Origin: CAYONP01 sp964405335
Lineage (GTDB): Bacteria > Armatimonadota > UBA10988
Length of the DNA stretch: 21,840 nt
NCBI GenBank assembly: GCA_964405335.1
Contig: CAYONP010000093.1
Span: forward strand, 1-21,840
Reading direction: 5' to 3'
Shown: piece after piece, positions 1-5,927 of the stretch
How the letters are laid out: the number at the start of each line of letters is the position of its first letter
Position numbering within the stretch: the stretch's first letter is position 1
Program-made: the position numbers and the translations under genes
The notes under the pieces: model-generated
Seen by the model: only the letters and a program-made list of their open reading frames with translations
The model's database searches: none
Told to the model about the DNA's origin: nothing

Positions 1-117
1 GTCGGACGCCGCACGGCCGGGTCCCAAGGTGTACAGCGGTTGGGGTGCACCACAGGCCGCGCCGAGCACGGCACCCACGCCGCCGCCGACCAACCACTGC
101 CTGCTTGCCTGTGACAT
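1..117 (-). CDS. Putative lipoprotein or signal-peptide protein, N-terminal part only
   Basis: An ATG at 117-115 opens a frame of 39 codons that reaches the window edge without a stop, so only the N-terminus is visible. It begins MSQASRQWLVGGGVGAVLGA followed by A-C-G, which is a short charged start, a hydrophobic stretch and a Cys at residue 22. This looks like a type II (lipoprotein) signal peptide, although Gly rather than Leu sits three residues before the Cys, so an ordinary Sec signal is possible. A GAGG Shine-Dalgarno motif lies 6 nt upstream and overlaps the TGA stop of the prepilin gene; the gap between the two genes is 8 nt. That places it as the fourth visible gene of the minus-strand operon. 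The function cannot be told from 39 residues. Confidence 0.5.
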   Translation of the reverse strand, partial: MSQASRQWLVGGGVGAVLGAACGAPQPLYTLGPGRAASD

Positions 118-125
118 GCCGTACC

Positions 126-770
126 TCAGCCGCCCAGTACGCGCAACGGGTCGAACGAGTCCTCGCCCGTAAACAAACGCCAGGTGTTCAAGGACTCGCG
201 TGGTGTCCAGCGCAGCTCAACCTGCTTGATACTTGCGTCGGGTCGCAGTCGCAGGAGGCGGCCCTGAAACACCGGTGGGGTAGCGGTGCCGGGACCCATC
301 GCGTCACCATGCACCACGCATACCACGTAGCCCATGTCCGGATGTCGCACGATATACTCCCAATGGGCCCGCTTGGGAAGGTAGGAGTAGAGGTACGAAA
401 CGGTGCCCTGGTTCCACAGCCGCTCGGGTTGGTACAGCCGCCAGAGCGCCTCACCCCAGCCGGTGGACCCCGCCAACGGATCGGCTGCGCAGACCAGAAC
501 GCGCGGGTCCGTCAGCCAGTTGTCGGCCAGGTCTGCAAAGCCGAAGGGCCGCTTGCCGTCCCAGTCGGCCATGTACGACTGCACCGCCAGGCCGACTTGG
601 TGCAGATTGCTGCGACACACGGCTTCGTGGGCACGGGCCCGAGCCGCACCGAGTGACGGGGCGAGAAGACTGGCCAGAATGGCGATCATCGCCATCACGA
701 CCAGCAGCTCGATGAGTGTGAACGCACGCCGTGCCCGGCGGCCTGCACGCGCCGTGCTTGGTTCAGCCAT
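126..770 (-). CDS. Prepilin-type N-terminal cleavage/methylation protein (pseudopilin)
   Basis: The 214-aa protein starts with a basic leader (residues 1-16) and then FTLIELLVVMAMIAILASLL. This is the class III prepilin signature: cleavage by prepilin peptidase before the Phe, and a Glu five residues into the mature protein. The hydrophobic N-helix would anchor it in the inner membrane or pack it into a pseudopilus core. The next segment, with C-R-S-N-L-H-Q-V-G-L-A, resembles the DUF1559/GspG-like prepilins abundant in Planctomycetota and Lentisphaerota. The rest is a small globular domain with three further Cys-containing spots and a VVHGDAM segment that may correspond to the H-X9-DG region of that group. 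The ATG at 770 has a GGAGA ribosome site just upstream. It lies 50 nt after the Cys-rich gene on the same strand and is probably co-transcribed. Pilus assembly genes are not in the window. Confidence 0.85.
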   Translation of the reverse strand: MAEPSTARAGRRARRAFTLIELLVVMAMIAILASLLAPSLGAARARAHEAVCRSNLHQVGLAVQSYMADWDGKRPFGFADLADNWLTDPRVLVCAADPLAGSTGWGEALWRLYQPERLWNQGTVSYLYSYLPKRAHWEYIVRHPDMGYVVCVVHGDAMGPGTATPPVFQGRLLRLRPDASIKQVELRWTPRESLNTWRLFTGEDSFDPLRVLGG

Positions 771-820
771 GAGCGTCTCCTCGCCCCGGGAATGGTCGCG
801 CTTTGAGTGGTTCGCCTACG

Positions 821-1150
821 CTACGGCCCGGGCACGCAGCAGTCGTCGTCTCCGGTCAGACAGCACGTGCCTTTCCAGCCTTCCGGCCCGCATCCCGTGC
901 ACACCGGCGTACCATCGCAGGACTTGGTGTAGTGGTTGTCCTGGGTGTACCAGTAGTGCTGGAAGAAGTTGCAGTTCTCATCGCATGCCTTGCAGTAGTT
1001 GCACGGATCGAAATCGTACGAAGTCGTCTCCATGGGGCTGCACTCGAAGCTGCAGGGCGCCAGAGGCGCCATGCAGCCTAACGGGGGATCGGCCACCACC
1101 GCGACGGTGGCGCAGCCCAGAACGGCGACGGCGACTAGGATGCGTCTCAT
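821..1150 (-). CDS. Small secreted cysteine-rich protein, unknown family
   Basis: The 109-aa protein has a Sec signal peptide (MRRILVAVAVLGCATVAVVA, cleavage after residue 20) and a mature part of about 89 residues containing 14 cysteines, an even number, including C-x2-C, two CC pairs and C-x2-C-x3-C spacing. There is little other hydrophobic core, so the fold is probably held by disulfides or metal. The start at 1150 is chosen because AGGAGG lies 9 nt upstream; an in-frame ATG at 1195 would overlap the upstream gene and lacks a site. The AGGAGG overlaps the TAG stop of the preceding redox gene, so translation is probably coupled. Lying directly behind a MauE-thioredoxin fusion suggests it may be that enzyme's disulfide substrate, by analogy with MauE/MauD and the Cys-rich MauA small subunit. 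This is inference. I do not recognise the family. Confidence 0.75.
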   Translation of the reverse strand: MRRILVAVAVLGCATVAVVADPPLGCMAPLAPCSFECSPMETTSYDFDPCNYCKACDENCNFFQHYWYTQDNHYTKSCDGTPVCTGCGPEGWKGTCCLTGDDDCCVPGP

Positions 1151-1163
1151 GTCTCTGGTCCTC

Positions 1164-2672
1164 CTAGCATTGGGTCGGCCCGAACCGAGCGGCATCGTCT
1201 GCAGCCGCGCCCTCGATGGCTCGGCGCAGGTCCGCTTGTGGCACTGGTCGAGGCGAGAGCAGTTTGAGCCGGCCGCCGGCGATCACGGCCAGGCCGCCGG
1301 TCGAAAGACCCAGCGAGTGCCTTGCCAGGTCCCCCTGCTCAGTGATCACGCAGCCTGGTGGTGCCTCCGGAGCGACCTGGGCAGTCGCATCGTTGGGCAC
1401 AACGCAGACCAACTCGGCGAGTGGCGGCTGCGTGCGCAGGCTGCGCAATGACCTCAACTGCTCGCGACACGTGCCGCAGCCCGGATCAACCACCGTCACG
1501 ACCACAGGTCGCTCACGCCAAAGCGCGCTCAGCCGCACGGCCCCGCGTTGCGTGGCCACGATGCGGTCACTCACCCGGCGGCCATACCAGACTGACCGGT
1601 TCGTCCCTAGCTCAAACGGTACGTCGCCGAGCATATCCGGTATGGCGTCCACCAGATCGCCCAGCGAGGCATCGCCTGGGCGGGCTATGGCGACAACCGT
1701 GCCCACGGGATCGACGAGCACTGCAAATGGCCACGTCTGCGGTTCGTCCAGGCACTGCTCGGTGAGCTCGTACCCGCGATCGGGCAGTGCGGTGAGCCGC
1801 ACTCCGATCCGACGCAGGTAGCCCTGTGCCTCGGCGTCCGGCCTGCGACTCCGCTCCCAGACCGGTACCACCACGCTTGCCGCGACCTCGCCGCGCCACG
1901 TCCTGCTCGCGTCGGCTACGGCGCGGAGTGGTCGACGACAGCTCGAACACGCAGGATTGGCGAAGATGACCAGCCGAAGAGCCGGCGGCCGGACGCCCCC
2001 CTCCGGCTGCAATGCACTGGACAGCGCAGTTGGGATGGGCCGCCCGGGCTCGAGCCGATGCAACGACGGACCCGAAGCCTCCGCGGCGCGCGCCTGCGCC
2101 CAACGACGTTGGCCGATCGTATGCAGCGCCAAGATCAACGCCGCCCACAGTAGGGCGTACCGCGCCCATCGCGCGGGGAAGGCGATGGCGCGTCGCGTCG
2201 ATGCGCCTGGGGCACGGTCGCCGAGGTCGCCAGCCCACGGTGCGACGAGGACGAGGAGACATGCCGCCAGCAGCGCGAGGTCCAGACGGAGCGTGTCCAC
2301 CGGGCTCAGTGGCAGCAGCAGCCCGAAGCAGGCGCAGTCTTCCCTCACGCCATGCGACAGCTTGCTCAGCGTCACCGCGGCAAACGCCCCGGCGAGTAGC
2401 GCGCCGGCAATGGCGGCGCGAGGTCGCGTCGGAGAGTGGATGAGGCCCATGCCGACGAACAACTCGGCAGCGAGCACCAGCAGCGCCACCGCGCCAGCCA
2501 GCCCAGCCGGCACCCATCCCGTGGCTTCGACGGCGGCGCGCAATCCCGGCAGGTCAAGGGTCTTGGCGGCCGCGGCCACTAGGAAGACACCTGCCACCGC
2601 CCACGCGAGCCACCGCGTCGCCCGCGCGGAGCGCCGACCCCACATACCCGATCTGCGGACTAGAGCGCCCAT
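1164..2672 (-). CDS. MauE-type redox membrane protein fused to two thioredoxin-like domains
   Basis: This 502-aa fusion probably handles disulfide chemistry outside the cytoplasm. Residues about 20-145 form a four-helix MauE/DoxX-like membrane domain carrying the family's Cys-x-Cys (E-D-C-A-C-F-G, Cys113 and Cys115). A further membrane helix lies near 170-187. Two thioredoxin-like domains follow, the first with C-S-S-C (Cys242/245) after a β-strand LRLVIFANPA, the second with C-G-T-C (Cys399/402) after VVVTVVDPG. In methylamine utilisation, MauE and the thioredoxin-like MauD are separate proteins that mature disulfide-rich MauA; here the functions are fused and a second CxxC domain is added. 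ATG 2672 is preferred to ATG 2702 because AAGGGGG precedes it, and because ATG 2702 falls inside the predicted -10 box. It leads the operon that also encodes the Cys-rich protein, the pilin and the lipoprotein. The two CxxC sites could relay electrons. Confidence 0.8.
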   Translation of the reverse strand: MGALVRRSGMWGRRSARATRWLAWAVAGVFLVAAAAKTLDLPGLRAAVEATGWVPAGLAGAVALLVLAAELFVGMGLIHSPTRPRAAIAGALLAGAFAAVTLSKLSHGVREDCACFGLLLPLSPVDTLRLDLALLAACLLVLVAPWAGDLGDRAPGASTRRAIAFPARWARYALLWAALILALHTIGQRRWAQARAAEASGPSLHRLEPGRPIPTALSSALQPEGGVRPPALRLVIFANPACSSCRRPLRAVADASRTWRGEVAASVVVPVWERSRRPDAEAQGYLRRIGVRLTALPDRGYELTEQCLDEPQTWPFAVLVDPVGTVVAIARPGDASLGDLVDAIPDMLGDVPFELGTNRSVWYGRRVSDRIVATQRGAVRLSALWRERPVVVTVVDPGCGTCREQLRSLRSLRTQPPLAELVCVVPNDATAQVAPEAPPGCVITEQGDLARHSLGLSTGGLAVIAGGRLKLLSPRPVPQADLRRAIEGAAADDAARFGPTQC

Positions 2673-2700
2673 CAGGCCCCCTTGGCACGAGCGCGTACCC

Positions 2701-2731
2701 ATTGTAGAGAGAGAGAGAGAGAGAGAGTCAA
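2701..2731 (-). promoter_or_regulatory. Predicted sigma70 promoter with a CT-repeat spacer
   Basis: Read on the minus strand, TTGACT (2731-2726) is followed by 19 nt of pure CT repeat (2725-2707) and then TACAAT (2706-2701). The transcript would start near 2694, giving a leader of about 20 nt before ATG 2672 with its AAGGGGG site. A 19-nt spacer is longer than the usual 17; loss of one CT unit would restore 17 nt. Confidence 0.6.
2706..2727. repeat. Dinucleotide microsatellite (AG)11
   Basis: Eleven perfect AG units (CT on the minus strand). The tract overlaps the ends of the -35 and -10 hexamers of the predicted promoter and fills all the spacing between them. It is the only such dinucleotide tract seen in the window. 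Confidence 0.95.
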
Positions 2732-2880
2732 GGGGCAGATTCAGGCAGGACTGTCATTATTGCGCAACATGCCTCGCCGGCGCCGTCTGGCAGGTCCGTC
2801 TCATCACGGTCATCTTGCTCTCCAGGGAGGATCGCCCCGGTCGCGTGGCCGAATCCACCACCGACGTCACGGAGCCTGAC

Positions 2881-3861
2881 ATGGGCCACCGCGCCGTGTT
2901 GACCTTCGCCGCGCTCGCCGCTGCCGGGCTGGTACTCGGCCTGGCCGGCGCCGACCCGCCTGCGCTGCCCGAGGGCATCGGACTGGCCGCCGAGCATCCG
3001 GGCGACCGCGGCATCGCCGACGATCCGCGGGTGGTCTTCGTCGAGAACTTCGACCATCCCTCGCTCGACGTGTTGGCCGCTCGCTGGGATACGGTCGGCG
3101 AGCCGGAGACCATGGCCCTGGTCGACGAGACCGCGCCGGACAGCGCCGACGGCCGCGCGCTGCGCATCACGCACACCGGCGGCCGGGGCACCGGCGGGCA
3201 GCTCTATCGCCGCCTGCCGCCCGGCCACGAGCAGCTCTTCGCCCGGTTCTACGTCAGGTTCGACCCGGACTGCCACCGCATCCACCACATGGGCACCAGT
3301 CTCGGCGGCTACAACCCGCCGACGCGCTGGCCGCAGGGCGGGGCGGGGGAGCGGCCGGCCGGCGACGCGCGGTTCACCACCAACCTCGAGCCCTACGGCA
3401 CCGACTGGCGGTGGGACTTCTACAGCTACTGGCAAGGCATGAAGGTCCACGGCGACGGGCGCTACTGGGGCACGCCGTTCCTCAGCGGCGTCGAGCGCCC
3501 GCCGGTGCGGCGCGGCGAGTGGCTCTGCCTCGAGATGATGGTCAAGCTCAATGACCCGCCGGGCGAGTCGAACGGCGAGCAGGCCTTCTGGATCGACGGC
3601 CGGCTCCATCGCGTCGACGGCCAGGTGGTCAGCCACCAGGGCCCCGGCTACCCCCGCGGCCGCTGGACCGGCGGCTGGTGGCACCCCGACGCGACCGCCG
3701 AGACGGCCTTCGAGGGCTTCGCCTGGCGCAGCACACCCGACTTCCTGCTCAACTTCCTGTGGACCTACGTCTACATCACCGACGCGCCGGCCGGCAAGGT
3801 CTCGCGGGTCTGGTTCGACAATATCGTCGTCGCGCGGGAGTATATCGGGCCCATGAGCTAG
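2881..3861 (+). CDS. Secreted jelly-roll domain protein, polysaccharide lyase-like
   Basis: The 326-aa protein carries a Sec signal peptide (residues 1-24, hydrophobic FAALAAAGLVLGLAG). The mature part looks like a concanavalin A-type β-sandwich: VVFVENFDHPSLDVLAARW near 51-69, QLYRRLPPGHEQLFARFYVRF near 107-127, a W/Y-rich middle, and a closing strand VWFDNIVVAREYIG at the C-terminus. The alternation of aromatic and basic residues and the F-A-R-F-Y-V-R-F strand resemble polysaccharide lyase 14-like and related lectin-like proteins of Planctomycetota. I cannot assign catalytic residues or a substrate. ATG 2881 is chosen because GGAG lies 6 nt upstream and a signal peptide follows directly; the reading frame stays open far upstream but has no such features. 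The gene is divergent from the redox operon and convergent with the PEP-CTERM gene. Confidence 0.7.
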   Translation: MGHRAVLTFAALAAAGLVLGLAGADPPALPEGIGLAAEHPGDRGIADDPRVVFVENFDHPSLDVLAARWDTVGEPETMALVDETAPDSADGRALRITHTGGRGTGGQLYRRLPPGHEQLFARFYVRFDPDCHRIHHMGTSLGGYNPPTRWPQGGAGERPAGDARFTTNLEPYGTDWRWDFYSYWQGMKVHGDGRYWGTPFLSGVERPPVRRGEWLCLEMMVKLNDPPGESNGEQAFWIDGRLHRVDGQVVSHQGPGYPRGRWTGGWWHPDATAETAFEGFAWRSTPDFLLNFLWTYVYITDAPAGKVSRVWFDNIVVAREYIGPMS

Positions 3862-3869
3862 CCGCGGGT

Positions 3870-3915
3870 AAATAGGGACGGACCCAATTCCGCGGAATTG
3901 GGTCCGTCCCTATTT
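3870..3915. repeat. 46-bp perfect palindrome, copy 1; possible two-way terminator
   Basis: The 23-nt arm AAATAGGGACGGACCCAATT plus CCG is followed at once by its exact reverse complement. The element sits 8 nt after one gene's stop and 7 nt before the stop of the convergent PEP-CTERM gene, so it could terminate both. A second, nearly identical copy at 5791-5835 in a divergent region shows that it is a dispersed element, not just a local terminator. Confidence 0.95.
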
Positions 3916-3922
3916 CGACCGA

Positions 3923-4810
3923 TCAGCTCCGCCGGCGCCGGCGCAGCGCTACCAGGCCGAGGCCGAGCAGGGCCAGGCTGCCCGGCTCGGGCACCGCCTG
4001 CTGGCCGACCTCGAAGATCCGATAGCCTTCCCAGGAGTTCGAGGCCGTGTCGAAGACGAACAGGTTACCGTTGGCATAGCCCATGTTCCAGCGGTTCTGC
4101 GTCGGCTGGAAGGCCGGCAGCAGCGAGCTGCCGAGATAGGCGCCGCTGGTTCGGTCGTGGACCAGGGCATCGCCGCCGAGCGATACGGTGACGAAGACGT
4201 CGAAGAACGAGTCGAACCCGATCACCTCGTCAAGCAGGGGCGGGTTGCCCGGCGTGACCAGGTCGAGGTTGACCTGGCTGTCGAGCGTCCCGTCGGCCCC
4301 GAGCAGGAAGTTGACCGTGCCGCTGGTCGAGCGAGCGTAGAACAGGTCACGCCCGGTGTCGTAGGCGGCCGCCGCCTGATCGCTCGGCAGGCCCGGCATG
4401 GTGCCCAGCACCGCGCCGTTGACGCCGGTGAAGAACCCGCTGCCGTCGAGCCCCATCGACATCAGCGCGGCGGGGCTACCGCCGGCGACGGCGTTGAAGG
4501 TGTTGATCTCGATGTCGCCCGAGTTGCCGTTGTAGTTGATCCCTCGGATGTCGACATTGATCGGGTCCCGCGTGTCGAGCAGGTTGCCCGCCGCATCGTA
4601 GGTGTAGGCCCGGAAGCTCGGGTTGCCGCCGATGCCGGCGTAGTACTGGTTGAAGCCAGGATGGTACGCGACGGTCATCGGTGTGCTTTCGCGGTCCGGC
4701 GCCGCGAGGTTGAACGTCGGCACGGCGTTGGCCAGAATGACCACCGCCTCGGCGCGGCCGGCGGCCAGCGCGCAGAGCGCGACCAGGCCGGTCAGCAGGC
4801 ATTTGCGCAT
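3923..4810 (-). CDS. PEP-CTERM sorting domain protein
   Basis: This 295-aa protein is exported by a Sec signal (MRKCLLTGLVALCALAAGRA, residues 1-20 or so). It ends with a PEP-CTERM tail: V-P-E-P at 273-276, the hydrophobic segment SLALLGLGLVAL, and a basic cluster of five Arg before the final Ser. Such tails are recognised by an exosortase, which processes the protein for the cell surface or matrix; no exosortase gene is in this window. The mature region (about 23-270) is Gly/Asn/Asp-rich and β-rich, with repeated strand-like segments such as TVAYHPGFNQYYAGIGG and AYDTGRDLFYARS, suggestive of a propeller or repeat fold but not identified. The start at 4810 has GGGGA upstream; the frame also offers an ATG at 4840 lying within a hairpin. 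The function is unknown beyond surface display. Confidence 0.85.
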   Translation of the reverse strand: MRKCLLTGLVALCALAAGRAEAVVILANAVPTFNLAAPDRESTPMTVAYHPGFNQYYAGIGGNPSFRAYTYDAAGNLLDTRDPINVDIRGINYNGNSGDIEINTFNAVAGGSPAALMSMGLDGSGFFTGVNGAVLGTMPGLPSDQAAAAYDTGRDLFYARSTSGTVNFLLGADGTLDSQVNLDLVTPGNPPLLDEVIGFDSFFDVFVTVSLGGDALVHDRTSGAYLGSSLLPAFQPTQNRWNMGYANGNLFVFDTASNSWEGYRIFEVGQQAVPEPGSLALLGLGLVALRRRRRS

Positions 4811-4822
4811 GTTGTTCCCCAA

Positions 4823-4841
4823 GGTGCCGTGCAACGGCACC
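4823..4841 (-). other. Hairpin in the 5' leader of the PEP-CTERM gene
   Basis: GGTGCCGT, a 3-nt loop and ACGGCACC form a perfect 8-bp stem 12 nt before the chosen start at 4810. It could end transcription from the upstream minus-strand gene (no T-run follows) or structure the leader mRNA. Confidence 0.4.
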
Positions 4842-4945
4842 CACCAACCCCCGCGGATGGTCCACCCATCGCGCTGTGTGCAAGTGTGGTGCCAGACGCC
4901 GAACCTGTCCAGCGCAATGCCGCCGCGCCGGCGCGTTCGACCGGC

Positions 4946-5728
4946 CTACTCGTTGCGGCGGAGCTGGAATCGATAGCGCTGCGCGATCTTGCTCCTGTCG
5001 GAGCCGTGGATGAGCCGGACCTCGAGCTCGAGCGCTCCACCCATCGGCGGGTTTAGGCCGGAGAAGCTGTATTGGCCCACGGTCTTGACGGCCTGACCGT
5101 CGCGCTGGCCACCGGTGAGGCCACTCAGCGCCTCAACGCCGACGGCGCTGTCAGGGCCGGCGATGCGCCACAGATCGCCTTCGTGGCCGGGCGTGTTGAA
5201 CCACTGGACGACGATGTCCTCGCCATACTCGTAGACGGGCTTCGAGGTCTGGATCCGCTCACGACCCGGCTCGGGCCGCGCCGAGCCAGGCGCTCGGCCG
5301 TCACGCAGGTAGGCCAGGAGGAACGCCCGGACCTCACCAGCCTCGCGATTGAGCGACTCCACCGCCACCGTGGTAATGCTCACCAGCACCCGCTCAGCGG
5401 CCGCGTCGACCAGGTCGTCGGTGCGGCCGTCGGCCACGAAGCTGACGCCGACGAAGAGCCCTGGCGAGCGGCTGACCAGCACCCAACGGCGGCCTACGGC
5501 ATCGACCGGATCGGTGGTCCGGCCCAGTTCCGCGATGGCCGCATAGGCGCGTCGACCGGCCTCTTCCTGACTGCTCCGAAGCCAAAACGTGCGACCGCTG
5601 TGAAAGAGCGTCGGCGGGCGCTCACCCGCCTCCACGCGCCGCCCGCCGGGATCAGTCAGCAAGAGCGCCATCACCGCTCCAACGGCGACCAACAGGCCGC
5701 TGCCCAAGGAGCTACGAAAGTGGACCAT
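4946..5728 (-). CDS. Exported protein with a C-terminal Ig-like β domain
   Basis: The 260-aa protein begins with a signal peptide or anchor (SGLLVAVGAVMALLLT, residues 10-25). Residues about 35-140 form an α/β region of unknown type (TFWLRSSQEEAGRRAYAAIA; GRRWVLVSRSPGLFVGVSFV) containing an Asp-rich segment TDDLVDAAAERVLVSI. Residues about 160-258 look like an Ig-like β domain: SKPVYEYGEDIVVQWFNTPG, then LWRIAG, then YSFSGLNPP, and finally LELEVRLIHG and QRYRFQL. This matches the planctomycete pattern in which a Y-x-x-G-E strand, a G-D-x-W/D-W-I turn and a final R-F strand recur. The start at 5728 has AGGAGG 8 nt upstream. It lies 135 nt before the PEP-CTERM gene on the same strand and may share transcription with it. 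It is probably a periplasmic or surface protein; the role is unknown. Confidence 0.6.
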   Translation of the reverse strand: MVHFRSSLGSGLLVAVGAVMALLLTDPGGRRVEAGERPPTLFHSGRTFWLRSSQEEAGRRAYAAIAELGRTTDPVDAVGRRWVLVSRSPGLFVGVSFVADGRTDDLVDAAAERVLVSITTVAVESLNREAGEVRAFLLAYLRDGRAPGSARPEPGRERIQTSKPVYEYGEDIVVQWFNTPGHEGDLWRIAGPDSAVGVEALSGLTGGQRDGQAVKTVGQYSFSGLNPPMGGALELEVRLIHGSDRSKIAQRYRFQLRRNE

Positions 5729-5790
5729 CGGCAGTTCCTCCTACGGCATTATGAGCAGCACGAGTAGCGAGGTAAGGCTTCTGGGAGAAG

Positions 5791-5835
5791 AAAAGGGACG
5801 GACCCAATTCCGTGGAATTGGGTCCGTCCCTATTT
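5791..5835. repeat. Dispersed palindrome, copy 2
   Basis: The core GGGACGGACCCAATTCC is followed by GTGGAATTGGGTCCGTCCCT, almost identical to the 46-bp palindrome at 3870-3915 but with one central base change and one missing base in the left arm. Here it lies between two divergent genes (start at 5728 on minus, start at 5928 on plus), where a terminator role is unlikely. Confidence 0.9.
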
Positions 5836-5927
5836 CAGACCGACTCGACTCCATCGCGCCCTCCATCGCATCATGGGGCTGAGCCGCGGGACGGCGGGCG
5901 GAGCGCCGGCCGCGACGGAGGTTTATC

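Noticed and set aside
45..656. Plus-strand open frame over the prepilin gene
   Set aside because: Shadow of the minus-strand prepilin and lipoprotein genes; no ribosome site or domain pattern.
2673..2702. Upstream ATG at 2702 for the MauE-type fusion
   Set aside because: It lies inside the predicted -10 box and has only pyrimidine repeat upstream; ATG 2672 has AAGGGGG.
1957..2880. N-terminal extension of the jelly-roll protein (308 extra codons)
   Set aside because: It would overlap the redox gene on the other strand and bury the signal peptide that begins at 2881.
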